This document shows, piece after piece, positions 45,389 to 54,399 of a DNA stretch of 55,450 bases; position 1 is the first letter of the stretch; every line of letters begins with the position of its first letter. The stretch lies in NCBI GenBank assembly GCA_017540945.1, contig JAFYAB010000074.1:1-55450 (forward strand), read 5' to 3'. Made by a program: the position numbers and the translations under genes. The notes below the pieces were generated by a model. The model did not search any database. It was not told where the DNA came from and saw only the letters and a list, made by a program, of their open reading frames with translations. This DNA comes from Oscillospiraceae bacterium (lineage in GTDB: Bacteria; Bacillota_A; Clostridia; Oscillospirales; Oscillospiraceae).

Positions 45389-45967
45389 ATGGTAGAAGAA
45401 TGTAATCATCTATCCGATCTGGAGCTTCTGGCGAGATCCTCAGGATCACATGACGCGATGCGGGCGTTGATCACACGCTATACCCGCTTGGTTCGGATCT
45501 GCGCACGCCCCCTGTTTTTGGCCGGAGGAGACCACGAAGACCTGGTACAGGAAGGGATGATCGGGCTGCTTGACGCGATCCGAAGCTTTGAACCCGATAC
45601 GGGAACGCCCTTTGAGTCCTACGCTGCGATCTGCATCCGCAGGCGTATGATTTCCGCAGTCCGCTCCGCCTCCGCAAGAAAACACGCGCCGCTCAATGAC
45701 TCCGTTCCCTTGGGTGGTTCCTGTATGTCCTCGACAGACCCGGAAGCTGAATTCATTGACAGAGAGGCGCACCAAGCGCGTTTGAACGCTTTGTATCCAG
45801 TGCTTTCCCCGATCGAAGAAAGCGTTCTGCGCTTGTATTTGGAAGGCTGCTCCTATCGGGAGATTGCGCAGCGGGTCAATCGACCGCAAAAATCCGTGGA
45901 TAATGCGATCCAGCGGATCCGCCGTAAGGCGACAAAAATCATTGGCGAAGACGGAGATCCCGTTTAG
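45389..45967 (+). CDS. Sigma-70 family sigma factor, SigH (Spo0H)-like
   Basis: A 192-residue sigma factor with regions 2 and 4. Region 2 (LIERY-like ALITRYTRLVRICARPLFLAG, then GDHEDLVQEGMIGLLDAIRSF and the -10 recognition part FESYAAICIRRRMISAVRSASARKH) closely follows the SigH pattern, including the ARKHAPLNDSVPL continuation. Region 4 is LSPIEESVLRLYLEGCSYREIAQRVNRPQKSVDNAIQRIRRK. SigH directs early sporulation transcription, but sigH is usually beside secE/nusG or rlmB; here it stands behind ruvB, so this may be a paralogue. ATG 45389 has no ribosome-binding site and a leader of only about 16 nt. Confidence 0.85.
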   Translation: MVEECNHLSDLELLARSSGSHDAMRALITRYTRLVRICARPLFLAGGDHEDLVQEGMIGLLDAIRSFEPDTGTPFESYAAICIRRRMISAVRSASARKHAPLNDSVPLGGSCMSSTDPEAEFIDREAHQARLNALYPVLSPIEESVLRLYLEGCSYREIAQRVNRPQKSVDNAIQRIRRKATKIIGEDGDPV

Positions 45968-46031
45968 CATATTCTATTTTGCCCTTGTTCGCGATCAAAT
46001 AGGACAGGCAACCAAAAGAGAGGTAAAACCC

Positions 46032-46310
46032 ATGTTCGAAGACAAGACCTTAGTTTGCAAAGAGTGCGGCAACGAGTTCGTTTTCACCGCCGGCGAGCAG
46101 GAATTCTACGCTGAGAGAGGCTTCCAGAATGAGCCCCAGCGCTGCAAGGCCTGCCGCGATGCGCGCAAGAACGCTGCCCGTGGTCCCAGAGAGTTCTTCA
46201 CTGCTGTTTGCGCGGCCTGCGGCCGGGAAGCTCGCGTTCCCTTCGAGCCCAAGACCGACCGTCCCGTCTACTGCAGCGAGTGCTTTGCAAAGATGAGAGA
46301 GAACGGCTGA
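46032..46310 (+). CDS. Double zinc-ribbon protein
   Basis: A 92-residue protein with two complete four-cysteine sites: Cys9, Cys12, Cys38, Cys41 (VCKECGNEF ... RCKACRD) and Cys60, Cys63, Cys81, Cys84 (VCAACGRE ... YCSECF). Such proteins are common in Clostridia as small zinc-ribbon proteins of unknown role, often abundant. GAGAGGT precedes the ATG. The codon choice is strongly biased (for example GGC, CGC, AAG), as in highly expressed genes. It follows the SigH-like gene by 64 bp and is closed by a terminator, so both may share the sigma gene promoter. Confidence 0.82.
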   Translation: MFEDKTLVCKECGNEFVFTAGEQEFYAERGFQNEPQRCKACRDARKNAARGPREFFTAVCAACGREARVPFEPKTDRPVYCSECFAKMRENG

Positions 46311-46324
46311 TTCCCATCAGCTAT

Positions 46325-46360
46325 GCGGCATCCGACATCGGATGCCGCTTCTCTTTTCTT
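46325..46360 (+). terminator. Terminator behind the zinc-ribbon gene
   Basis: A 9-bp stem GCGGCATCC/GGATGCCGC (46325-46333 with 46340-46348), loop GACATC, followed by TTCTCTTTTCTTTG. Confidence 0.85.
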
Positions 46361-46408
46361 TGTTGAGATGTTTCAGGATCAGAACACCGCGGAAAAAGGA
46401 ACTTTTGC

Positions 46409-46437
46409 TGGACAATGAATTCATGATGTGATATACT
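46409..46437 (+). promoter_or_regulatory. Probable promoter of the surface-polymer operon
   Basis: TGGACA (46409-46414), 17 bp, TATACT (46432-46437), about 60 bp upstream of the first ligase-like gene and just behind a terminator. Confidence 0.55.
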
Positions 46438-46495
46438 AAACTGAACGGATAGGGGCTTTTGGCCAATGAGACTGTCTGTATGGGAGAATACAAAG

Positions 46496-48046
46496 ATGAG
46501 CGAGCAAAAAACACTGAAGCAGCGAATGACAGAGCGACTTCCGCTCTGCATCTTTGTGCTGTGTCTGATTCAACCGATTCTGGATATTGCCGGATATTGG
46601 CAGCAGACCCTGGGGGTCGGCAATGCGGTCACCATGGCTCTGCGTATGGTTCTGCTTGGCGGCACTGTCCTTTTGGGCTTCCTGCTCTCTGATCGAAAAC
46701 GCGTCTATTTTCTGACCGCGGCAATCCTGTGTCTGCTTACCGCTGGGCACGTCTTTGCTTGTGTCTGTTTATCCGGGGGTTATCAGGAGCCGGTCAAGGA
46801 TCTGGTGAATCTGGTACGAATTTATTTTCTCCCCATGATGACCATCTGCTTCATCACCTTCATGAAGAAGAACAAAGCCGTTTTTCCGGCGATGATGAAG
46901 GGCATGGTAACCGATCTGCTGATTATCGCGGGAGTCCAGCTAATCAGTACGCTCACCGGGACGGATCCTCACACCTATTCGGTGGACAAGACCGGAATCC
47001 TGGGCTGGTTCCTCTGGACCAACAGTCAAAGCGCCATCCTGGCGATGCTGACGCCGATTTCCATTTGCTGGGCCCTGCAAAAATGGGAAAAGCGCGTTCT
47101 GCCTGTGGCGCTGATTACCGCCATATCCGAGGCGACGCTTTTTGTGTTGGCGCCCCGTCTCGCCTATGCCAGCCTGATCGCCGCGGGCCTTGGCGTGGCG
47201 ATCTGTCTGCTGTTGTCGAAGCGGCAACGCTGGCGTCAGGCTTTGGCGGTTGCCCTGGTGACCTGCTTGTTTGTAGCGGCCTTTCCCATTTCACCCACCC
47301 ATAAGCGACTGTCGGCCAACGATAATCGGGCGGAACAGACGCAACAGATTATCAAGAAGATGGACATCCACATCGAAATCGTCACCGAGCCTGCTTCGCA
47401 GTCCACCCTGTCCTCCGGCGAGACCCAGGAGCCCGGGAAAACCGCTCCGGGCAAGCCTGTTGTGATTATCGATAAGAAGAACGCCGAAAAGCTCGAAAAA
47501 CTCTATCGCTCCCAGGACATACTCTGGTCCATGGTGGACCGCTTCGGTCGGGATAAGGTCTTCGAGGCCTATTCTTACACGCTGGATCCGACGATCCTGA
47601 GCAACAATCGACTCATGAAGATCCGCTTCTGCCAGCTGCTGATGAGCGAATCCGGTACCTCATCCAAGCTCTTCGGCCTGAATCTCCATGAGATGACCTA
47701 CTCCCGCTATGATAAGGACGGCAAGCTTACCGTAGACAACTATGATGTAGAGAATGATTTGCATGGTATCTATTTCCTGACCGGCATCGTAGGTCTTTGC
47801 CTGATGCTGATCTTCCTGCTCTGGTTCGGCGTACGTGCTTTGATCGCTGTGATCCGGGACCACAAATACTATTTCAAGCTGCCCCTGTGCGCCTTTGCAA
47901 TCGCTTATGGCCTGGGCTTGATCCATGCGTATTATACCGCGTCTGTTCTGCGGAGAAATAACGCATCCATATATCTTGCCATGGTCCTGGCCGGATTGTG
48001 GTATCTGAGCCGAAAAAAAGAATCACAAGTCAAAGAAAACAGCTGA
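46496..48046 (+). CDS. O-antigen ligase/Wzy-like polytopic membrane protein (first copy)
   Basis: A 516-residue protein with about 10-12 membrane helices and one large extracytoplasmic loop (roughly residues 270-410), the topology of Wzy polymerases and O-antigen ligases. Segments shared with the next gene include LCLIQP, TGTDPHTY, a GWFLW...SQSAIL stretch, and the closing LRRNNASIY. It would polymerise lipid-linked repeat units or transfer a glycan outside the membrane. The large loop contains a Thr/Ser/Pro-rich insert (ASQSTLSSGETQEPGKTAPG) that the paralogue lacks. I chose ATG 46496 with GGGAGA upstream rather than ATG 46466. Confidence 0.8.
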   Translation: MSEQKTLKQRMTERLPLCIFVLCLIQPILDIAGYWQQTLGVGNAVTMALRMVLLGGTVLLGFLLSDRKRVYFLTAAILCLLTAGHVFACVCLSGGYQEPVKDLVNLVRIYFLPMMTICFITFMKKNKAVFPAMMKGMVTDLLIIAGVQLISTLTGTDPHTYSVDKTGILGWFLWTNSQSAILAMLTPISICWALQKWEKRVLPVALITAISEATLFVLAPRLAYASLIAAGLGVAICLLLSKRQRWRQALAVALVTCLFVAAFPISPTHKRLSANDNRAEQTQQIIKKMDIHIEIVTEPASQSTLSSGETQEPGKTAPGKPVVIIDKKNAEKLEKLYRSQDILWSMVDRFGRDKVFEAYSYTLDPTILSNNRLMKIRFCQLLMSESGTSSKLFGLNLHEMTYSRYDKDGKLTVDNYDVENDLHGIYFLTGIVGLCLMLIFLLWFGVRALIAVIRDHKYYFKLPLCAFAIAYGLGLIHAYYTASVLRRNNASIYLAMVLAGLWYLSRKKESQVKENS

Positions 48047-48085
48047 AAAAATAAGGTCATCCGACGCGGAAAGGAGGAAAACGAC

Positions 48086-49585
48086 ATGCAGGAGGAGATT
48101 CGCAGCGGCCGGGAACGGCTTGTTCGTCTGCTTCCGGCCCTGACCGTTTTCCTCTGCCTGATCCAGCCGTTTTTGGACGTCGCCGCTTACTGGATGCGGG
48201 AGCTGTCCATCTCGAACAGCTGGATGAGCATACTGCGGCTGATCCTCCTGTTGGGCGGCTTTGCGGTGGGCTTCCTCGTTACGGATCATAAGAAGTTCTA
48301 TCTTATCTTCAGTATTGTGATCCTTGCATTTCTTTCCGGACATGTATTGGCCTGCCTGGGCACAAAGGAAGGGTATCTGAATTGGACTGAGGATTTGACC
48401 GATCAGGCGCGAACACTGGTCCTGCCCATCACAGCCATCAGCTTTGCCAGCTGTCTTCGCGCAAACCGACGAGTTTTGCCGACGCTTCTGAAGGCCATGG
48501 TTTGCGATCTGGCATTGATTCTGCTGGTACAACTGCTCAGCGCGGTCACAGGCACGGATCCCCATACCTATCCCACAAAGGAAGTAGGCATACGCGGTTG
48601 GTTTATCTGGCCAAGTCCCCAGAGCGCCATCCTCAGCCTGCTTTGCCCGGTTGTGATTGCCTTTGCCGTAGAGCGAAAACCGGACCGATTTCTGCCCACT
48701 TTGCTCGCGAGTCTTGTCAGCTTTGGGATGCTCTTCGCTTATGGCACCCGTTTGGGCTATCTCACCATTGCCGGTGTTGGGCTGGGCCTTGCGGTCTGCG
48801 TCTTCCCCGGAGGAAAGCAGAGAAGGATCCAGGCTGCCTGTATTCTGCTGAGCGCGATGGTTTTCATTGCGCTTTATCCGATCTCTCCCATGACATGCAA
48901 TCGTGCTGCAGTGGAGGAAAACGAACGGGTCAAGCAGGAACGGGTCAGCGCTGCGGTTCTGAAGGTAGACCCTGGCCTTGCAGACGCAGCATCCACAGAG
49001 GAGATGGAGCCGCTCTCCGCCGCGTATCGTTACAATCTCCAGGGGATGATCGACCGCTTCGGCCTCGAACGGGTGGCAAAGCAATACGGCTTCACCCTGA
49101 ACGCCGGGAAGATCTGCGACGATCGGATCATGAAAAAGAATTTCTGCTTTCTGCTGATGGAGGACATGAACGCAGAGTCTCCCTTATCCCGTTTCTTTGG
49201 GGTAGAGCTGGAGCGCACCCGTGTCTACGATACTGAGGTCTACGATTTCTATGACGACGACTGGAAGCTGGATACTGAGAATTACGATCCGGAGAACGAT
49301 GTGATCGGGGTGCTGACTTTGAACGGCGTCATCGGTCTCGTCCTGCTGCTGAGCTTTCTGCTTGCTTTTGGCCTTTACGCGGCCCGGGCGGTTCTTCGGA
49401 ATCGAAAGCGCTTTACGCCGCTTTTTGCGGCCTTCCTCGGAGCCTATGGAATTGCTTTGATCTATGCCTTCAGCACCGCGTCCACGCTGCGCAGAAACAA
49501 CGCCTCAGTCTATTTTGCCTGGATCCTCGCGGTACTGTGGTATCTTTCCTCCTCCGACGTCGAAAAAGGAGTTTTCAATGATTGA
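48086..49585 (+). CDS. O-antigen ligase/Wzy-like polytopic membrane protein (second copy)
   Basis: A 499-residue paralogue of the preceding protein, with the same helix pattern and shared segments (LCLIQPFLD, TGTDPHTY, GWFIWPSPQSAIL, ENDVIGVLTLNGVIGL, TASTLRRNNASVY). The large loop holds acidic and aromatic residues (VYDFYDDDWKLDTENYD). The two copies sit head to tail 39 bp apart, indicating an old tandem duplication; they have diverged strongly, so they may act on different acceptors or as two halves of one machine. AAAGGAGG precedes the ATG. The stop overlaps the next gene by 8 bp. Confidence 0.8.
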   Translation: MQEEIRSGRERLVRLLPALTVFLCLIQPFLDVAAYWMRELSISNSWMSILRLILLLGGFAVGFLVTDHKKFYLIFSIVILAFLSGHVLACLGTKEGYLNWTEDLTDQARTLVLPITAISFASCLRANRRVLPTLLKAMVCDLALILLVQLLSAVTGTDPHTYPTKEVGIRGWFIWPSPQSAILSLLCPVVIAFAVERKPDRFLPTLLASLVSFGMLFAYGTRLGYLTIAGVGLGLAVCVFPGGKQRRIQAACILLSAMVFIALYPISPMTCNRAAVEENERVKQERVSAAVLKVDPGLADAASTEEMEPLSAAYRYNLQGMIDRFGLERVAKQYGFTLNAGKICDDRIMKKNFCFLLMEDMNAESPLSRFFGVELERTRVYDTEVYDFYDDDWKLDTENYDPENDVIGVLTLNGVIGLVLLLSFLLAFGLYAARAVLRNRKRFTPLFAAFLGAYGIALIYAFSTASTLRRNNASVYFAWILAVLWYLSSSDVEKGVFND

Positions 49586-50555
49586 GATCAGCATCATCAT
49601 CCCTGTCTACAATGTGGAATCCTGGCTGCCCCGCAGCGTGGACGCCATTTTAGCCAATGACACCGGCGGCTGTGAGCTGATCCTGGTGGACGACGGCTCC
49701 AAGGACGGCAGCCCAGCGCTCTGCGACCGTTATGCCGCCGAGCACCCGGAATTGATCCGGGTCATCCACCAGAAAAATGCCGGCCCCGGCGCGGCGCGCA
49801 ATGCGGGCATTGCCGCCGCGAAAGGCGAGTGGTATCTCTTCGTGGACAGCGACGACCGTTTGGCGCCCGATGCCCTGACCCGTCTGCGGGAGGTGATGGC
49901 CGCGGAGGACGCCGACGTGATCTCCTTTCAGTTTTATAAAGAGTCCGTGGACGGAAAAAGCTGGGAGGCCTGGTCCGGCCCCATGCAGGATCACAGCAGC
50001 TTTGCACTGCGGGAGCAGCCTTCGTTTTTGTTGACACAGCCCTCCTGCTGGCTGCGGCTCTGGCACCGCTCCGTTTTTGCAGACAACAATATCAGCTTCC
50101 CCAACGTGGTTTGGTACGAGGATGTCCGCACTGTTACAAAGCTTTTGGCGAAGGCGAAAAGGATCGTCAATCTGCCGGACCATCTCTACTATTATCTGGA
50201 CCGGCCCGGTTCCATTATGAACAGCAGCCAGCTTCCCCGGAATCGGGACATTCTCCCGGCCTTCACGGATATTCTGGATTGGTTCGACCGGGAGGGGCTG
50301 ACGCAGACCTATTATGACGAACTTTGCGCTCTGACCGTCCAGCATGTGCTGCTGGCCGCTTCCGTCCGGGTCAGCCGCATTGATCCAAGCTCTGAGATTT
50401 TGGGTGAGCTGCGAAGCTTCACCGAGCAGCGCTTCCCGGACTGGCGGAAGAACCCATACAGCCGCAGCCTGCCCCGCATGAAGCGACTGGCGTTGAAGCT
50501 GGTGGAATATAAGCGCTACCGCCTGATCCGCACGCTCTTTAATTTGAAAGGATAA
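49578..50555 (+). CDS. Family 2 glycosyltransferase (first copy)
   Basis: A 325-residue GT-A-fold enzyme: ISIIIPVYNVESWLPRSVD, LILVDDGSKDGS, AGPGAARNAGIAAAKGEW and the nucleotide-sugar/metal motif FVDSDDR. The C-terminal half is helical and basic near the end (KLVEYKRYRLIRTL), consistent with peripheral membrane binding. It should add one sugar to the lipid-linked repeat unit in the cytosol. The start at 49578 lies within the ligase-like gene with AAAGGAG upstream. A close paralogue follows 3 bp after the stop. Confidence 0.9.
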   Translation: MIEISIIIPVYNVESWLPRSVDAILANDTGGCELILVDDGSKDGSPALCDRYAAEHPELIRVIHQKNAGPGAARNAGIAAAKGEWYLFVDSDDRLAPDALTRLREVMAAEDADVISFQFYKESVDGKSWEAWSGPMQDHSSFALREQPSFLLTQPSCWLRLWHRSVFADNNISFPNVVWYEDVRTVTKLLAKAKRIVNLPDHLYYYLDRPGSIMNSSQLPRNRDILPAFTDILDWFDREGLTQTYYDELCALTVQHVLLAASVRVSRIDPSSEILGELRSFTEQRFPDWRKNPYSRSLPRMKRLALKLVEYKRYRLIRTLFNLKG

Positions 50556-50558
50556 GCT

Positions 50559-51542
50559 ATGAAATTCAGTGTGATCGTTCCCGTCTACAACGTGGCGGAC
50601 TACCTTTCCGCCTGCGTGGTCTCTCTGCTGTCCCAACGCTGTGACGACTGGGAGCTGATCCTGGTGGATGACGGCTCCACCGACGGGATATGCCCCGTCC
50701 TCTGCGACGAACTGGCAGCGGCCCATCCGGAGCTGATCCGGACGATCCACCAGGAAAACGGCGGCTTGGGCGCCGCCCGCAACACCGGTCTCGAAGCCGC
50801 GAAGGGGGACTATCTGCTTTTTGTGGACAGCGACGACACCCTGGAGCCCCAGACGCTGGAGCGTTTGAATGAGGAAGTGGAAAAGACCCATGCGGATATG
50901 TATGTATTCCACTACCGCTACATAACGGACAACGGCGAACAACCCGGCGAAGCCCGGCAATCCGCCGTCACCGGCGAGCCCGTATCGCTGGAAACGGAAC
51001 CGGCCCTGCTGCTGGACTCGCCCAGCGCATGCTTCCGTCTCTGGAAGCGGGAGCTGTTTGCGGATGGGAGCATACGCTTCCCCGGACGGGTCTGGTATGA
51101 GGACCTGTGCACCACCCCGAAGGCGCTGCTGCGGGCAAAGAGCATCGTACAGATCCCCGACAGCTTTTACCGTTATCTTCTTCGCCCGGGCTCCATTATG
51201 CGCAACGATCAGCTCCGCCGCAATCTGGAGATCCTGAACGCCCTGGAAACTGTCCGGGTCTACTATGAGCAGGCGGGGGCTCTGGAACGCTTCCGCCCCT
51301 GGCTCTGTTATCTGGCGGTGGATTCCGTTCTGGGAGCAGCCCGCCGGGTGCTGACCGTCGATCCGAAGGCCGACTTTCTGCCGGACTTTCTGAACTATGT
51401 AAAAGAGAAATATCCTGATTATCGCAGGAATGAGCTCCTGCCCCGCCTGGGAAAGAAAAAGCTGATCCTCCTGAAGCTCCTGGAGGGGAAGCGCTACATG
51501 GCAGCAAAGCTGCTGTTTGACTTTGTAAATAAACTGAAATAA
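50559..51542 (+). CDS. Family 2 glycosyltransferase (second copy)
   Basis: A 327-residue paralogue of the preceding enzyme: FSVIVPVYNVADYL, LILVDDGSTDG, NGGLGAARNTGLEAAKGDY and FVDSDDT. The order of later segments (WKRELFADGSIRFP, RVWYEDL, YRYLLRPGSIMRN) matches the first copy, so the two arose by duplication, like the ligase pair before them. Sugar donor unknown. The ribosome-binding site AAAGGAT is modest; translation is probably coupled. Confidence 0.9.
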   Translation: MKFSVIVPVYNVADYLSACVVSLLSQRCDDWELILVDDGSTDGICPVLCDELAAAHPELIRTIHQENGGLGAARNTGLEAAKGDYLLFVDSDDTLEPQTLERLNEEVEKTHADMYVFHYRYITDNGEQPGEARQSAVTGEPVSLETEPALLLDSPSACFRLWKRELFADGSIRFPGRVWYEDLCTTPKALLRAKSIVQIPDSFYRYLLRPGSIMRNDQLRRNLEILNALETVRVYYEQAGALERFRPWLCYLAVDSVLGAARRVLTVDPKADFLPDFLNYVKEKYPDYRRNELLPRLGKKKLILLKLLEGKRYMAAKLLFDFVNKLK

Positions 51543-51555
51543 AAGGGGCAAAACC

Positions 51556-52878
51556 GTGTTTTCAAAACTGAAAAACCTCAGGGGTAAAAAGGAAGGCGCG
51601 CTCGCCTGGAATACCCTGATGCTCTATATTCTGACCTTCTCCAACTACTTCCTCTCTCTGCTGGTGGTTCCCTATGAATCCCGCATTCTGGAGGAGGCCG
51701 GCTACGGCATGCTGGGCGTGGCGATGAAGATCATGGTCTATTTCCAGCTCTTCATCGACTTCGGATTCCTGCTCTCCGCCACCGAGGAGGTTTCCAAGCA
51801 CCGCCAGGATACCGCCCGGCTGAATGTGATCATGACCGCCGTGACGTTCTGCAAGCTGGCGCTTGCCCTGCTCTCACTGGCAGTCCTGGCGATCCTTTGT
51901 ACCGTGATCAAGGCCTGGCAGGGACGATTCGGCTTCTACCTGCTCTTCTTCCTCGGCACCATGATCAACGCCCTGCTTCCGGACTATCTCTATCGCGGAC
52001 TGGAAAAGATGTCGGCCATCACGATCCGCACGGTCTGCATCCGCGCCTTCTCCACCCTTGGCATCTTCCTCTTCCTGAAAAAGCCGGAGGACATCTGGGT
52101 CATCCCGGTGCTTACGGCTGTCGGGAACCTCGGAGCGGTTTTCGCCTGCTTCTACGACGCGAAAAAGCGGCTGAACGTCCGCTTTTGCCGGGTACGGTTT
52201 TCCGACGTGTGGCTGCGGATGAAGCAGTCCTCGGTGTTTTTCCTCTCCCGCTTCGCCACCACGGCCTATTCCGCCCTCAATATGGTCATTCTCGACATCA
52301 TCGAACCAAAAACAATCCCCGGCGCCGGCGGCATGATCGACAATCCGGTTCGCGGTTATTACGCCGCCTCCGACAAGCTGATGGACACCGGCAAGCAGGC
52401 CCTGTCTCCCATCTCAGACAGCCTGTACCCCTATATGGTCAAGCACCACGACTACCGTCTGGTCAAAAAGGTCCTGCTGATCCTGGAGCCCATCATCTTC
52501 GTCTTCTGCACCGTCATGTTCGTAATCGCGCCCTGGTTCTGCGAGTTCTTTTTCGGGAAGGGCTTTGCCCCGGCGGGGAAGGTGCTCCGGGTCATGCTGC
52601 CCACGGCGGTCATCATCCTGCCCAGCTACATCTGCGGCTTCCCGATGCTCTCCTCCATGGGCTTGGCCAAGCACGCCAACTACTCCACGATTTTTGGCTC
52701 CGTGGTCCATGTCGTCAACCTTGCCATCCTGTACTTTACCGGAAATATGAATATGATCACCCTCGGCGCGGCCATGTCTGTGGCGGAGGCGCTGATTCTT
52801 GCCTACCGTCTGGCGGTCATCTGGCGCCACCGGGACCGTCTGAAACAAAAGGAGAATGCAAATGTCGAAGCTTCATGA
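51556..52878 (+). CDS. Wzx-like oligosaccharide flippase (MOP superfamily)
   Basis: A 440-residue protein with 12 or so membrane helices of the polysaccharide exporter type: LAWNTLMLYILTFSNYFLSL near the N-terminus, VPYESRILEEAGYGMLGVA as in Wzx/RfbX, and a conserved middle segment SDSLYPYMVKHH. It would flip the lipid-linked repeat unit across the membrane for the ligase/polymerase proteins encoded upstream. It starts with GTG at 51556, preceded by AAAAGGGG. The end overlaps the next gene by 17 bp. Confidence 0.88.
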   Translation: MFSKLKNLRGKKEGALAWNTLMLYILTFSNYFLSLLVVPYESRILEEAGYGMLGVAMKIMVYFQLFIDFGFLLSATEEVSKHRQDTARLNVIMTAVTFCKLALALLSLAVLAILCTVIKAWQGRFGFYLLFFLGTMINALLPDYLYRGLEKMSAITIRTVCIRAFSTLGIFLFLKKPEDIWVIPVLTAVGNLGAVFACFYDAKKRLNVRFCRVRFSDVWLRMKQSSVFFLSRFATTAYSALNMVILDIIEPKTIPGAGGMIDNPVRGYYAASDKLMDTGKQALSPISDSLYPYMVKHHDYRLVKKVLLILEPIIFVFCTVMFVIAPWFCEFFFGKGFAPAGKVLRVMLPTAVIILPSYICGFPMLSSMGLAKHANYSTIFGSVVHVVNLAILYFTGNMNMITLGAAMSVAEALILAYRLAVIWRHRDRLKQKENANVEAS

Positions 52879-54004
52879 TCTGGCCGTCAAGGCCCTGTGT
52901 GCCGTGACCCCCGTGAAAAACAACCGCGTCGTCTTCTCCAGCTACTACGGCAGAGCTTATTCCGACAGTCCCAAGGCCATCTGCGAGGTCCTGCGCCAGA
53001 GTGGGGAGGATCTGGATCTGATTTGGCTCTGCAAGGACGAGGAGGCAGAGAAGTCACTTCCCGAAGGGGTTCGGGCCGTTCCCTCCAAGGGCTTGAAGAA
53101 AACAAAAGCTCTGGCCTCCGCCAAGGTTTGGGTAGACAACTGTCGAAAATATGAGAACATGAAACGTAAAAACCAGGTCTATCTTCAGACCTGGCACGGC
53201 TTTGCATTGAAAAAGCTGGAAAAGGACGCAGAGAGCACGCTGGAACCCGCCTATCTCAAGGCCTGCAAGACCGACTCTGCACAATGCGACCTGTTTATCA
53301 CCGGCAGCGGCTTTATGGAAAAGCTCTATCGGGAGTCCTTCTGGTACAGCGGTCCCGTCCTGCGGACCGGAACCCCCAGGAATGATATCTTCTATCAGAA
53401 TCACGCCTCCCTGCATGCCAAGGTCTGCCAGGCTCTGGGGCTCCCGGAAGACCGAAAACTGGCGTTGTACGCGCCGACCTTCCGGGGCGATCACAGCACC
53501 GAGGCATATCAGTTGGACGCAGCGATGGTCCGTCTCAAGTGCGAAGAGAATTTCAAGGGCAAGTGGACGGTGTTGATCCGCCTGCATTCCAATGTGGCGG
53601 CCCAATCCGCGGGTCTGTTTGCCTACGACGGCGACACCATTGTGGACGCCACCGCTTACCCGGACATGCAGGAGCTGCTCTGCGCCGCCGGTCTGCTGAT
53701 CACGGACTATTCCTCTTCCATGTTCGACTATGCCCTGACGGGCAAGCCCATCGTTCGTTTCGCCACGGATATCGAAGCCTATCAGAAGGATCGGGACTTC
53801 TATTTTCCGCTTGAGAGTCTGCCCTTTCCCCTTGCGCGGAGCAACGAAGAGCTGGAGGCCGTTTTGACCGACCTGCAGCCCCTCTGGACCAGTCCGGCCT
53901 GGGCGGAATTTGCCCGGGAAAACGAGTTCTGTGAGGACGGGAACGCCTCCGTCAAATGCGCCGCATTGATTTTGCAACAGATCAAAAAGGAGAATGCCAA
54001 ATGA
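52862..54004 (+). CDS. CDP-glycerol glycerophosphotransferase family protein (TagB/TagF-like)
   Basis: A 380-residue enzyme of the teichoic acid glycerophosphotransferase family, short like TagB rather than TagF. Visible: [21 protein letters not shown], the conserved [26 protein letters not shown] with the catalytic-type His region, and [18 protein letters not shown] for CDP binding. It should transfer glycerol-phosphate from CDP-glycerol, which TagD, encoded immediately downstream, makes. I chose ATG 52862 because AAAAGGAG fits it at 7 bp; ATG 52856 is too close. It acts at the inner face of the membrane. tagA and tagO are not in the window. Confidence 0.88.
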   Translation: MSKLHDLAVKALCAVTPVKNNRVVFSSYYGRAYSDSPKAICEVLRQSGEDLDLIWLCKDEEAEKSLPEGVRAVPSKGLKKTKALASAKVWVDNCRKYENMKRKNQVYLQTWHGFALKKLEKDAESTLEPAYLKACKTDSAQCDLFITGSGFMEKLYRESFWYSGPVLRTGTPRNDIFYQNHASLHAKVCQALGLPEDRKLALYAPTFRGDHSTEAYQLDAAMVRLKCEENFKGKWTVLIRLHSNVAAQSAGLFAYDGDTIVDATAYPDMQELLCAAGLLITDYSSSMFDYALTGKPIVRFATDIEAYQKDRDFYFPLESLPFPLARSNEELEAVLTDLQPLWTSPAWAEFARENEFCEDGNASVKCAALILQQIKKENAK

Positions 54005-54396
54005 AACGTGTCATCACCTACGGAACCTTCGACCTGCTCCATTACGGTCACATCAACCTGCTTCGCCGGGCGAAGGCCCTGGGCGACTACCTGATCGTGG
54101 TCCTGTCCACCGACGAGTTTAACTGGAATGAAAAACGGAAAAAGTGTTATTTCAGCTACGAGATCCGGAAGCAGCTTCTGGAAGCCATCCGTTACGTCGA
54201 TCTGGTGATCCCCGAGGAAAACTGGGAGCAGAAGATCTCCGACGTCAAGGAGTATCATGTGGATACCTTTGTCATGGGAGACGACTGGAAGGGAAAGTTC
54301 GATTTCCTGAAGCCCTATTGCGAGGTGGTCTATCTGCCTCGGACGCCGGAGATCTCCACCACCCAGATTAAGCACGATCTCAACAACAAAGACTGA
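54001..54396 (+). CDS. tagD: Glycerol-3-phosphate cytidylyltransferase
   Basis: A 131-residue nucleotidyltransferase making CDP-glycerol from CTP and glycerol-3-phosphate. The HxGH motif is HYGH in [19 protein letters not shown], and the second family motif is [11 protein letters not shown] near the C-terminus. Length is that of B. subtilis TagD (129). The start overlaps the glycerophosphotransferase stop (ATGA) with AAAAGGAG upstream. Together the pair supplies and uses CDP-glycerol, so the surface polymer is expected to contain glycerol-phosphate. Confidence 0.95.
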   Translation: MKRVITYGTFDLLHYGHINLLRRAKALGDYLIVVLSTDEFNWNEKRKKCYFSYEIRKQLLEAIRYVDLVIPEENWEQKISDVKEYHVDTFVMGDDWKGKFDFLKPYCEVVYLPRTPEISTTQIKHDLNNKD

Positions 54397-54399
54397 ACG

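Noticed and set aside
49650..51551. A 633-codon minus-strand frame across the two glycosyltransferase genes
   Set aside because: Antisense shadow of two real genes; no coding features, and its length is explained by codon bias.
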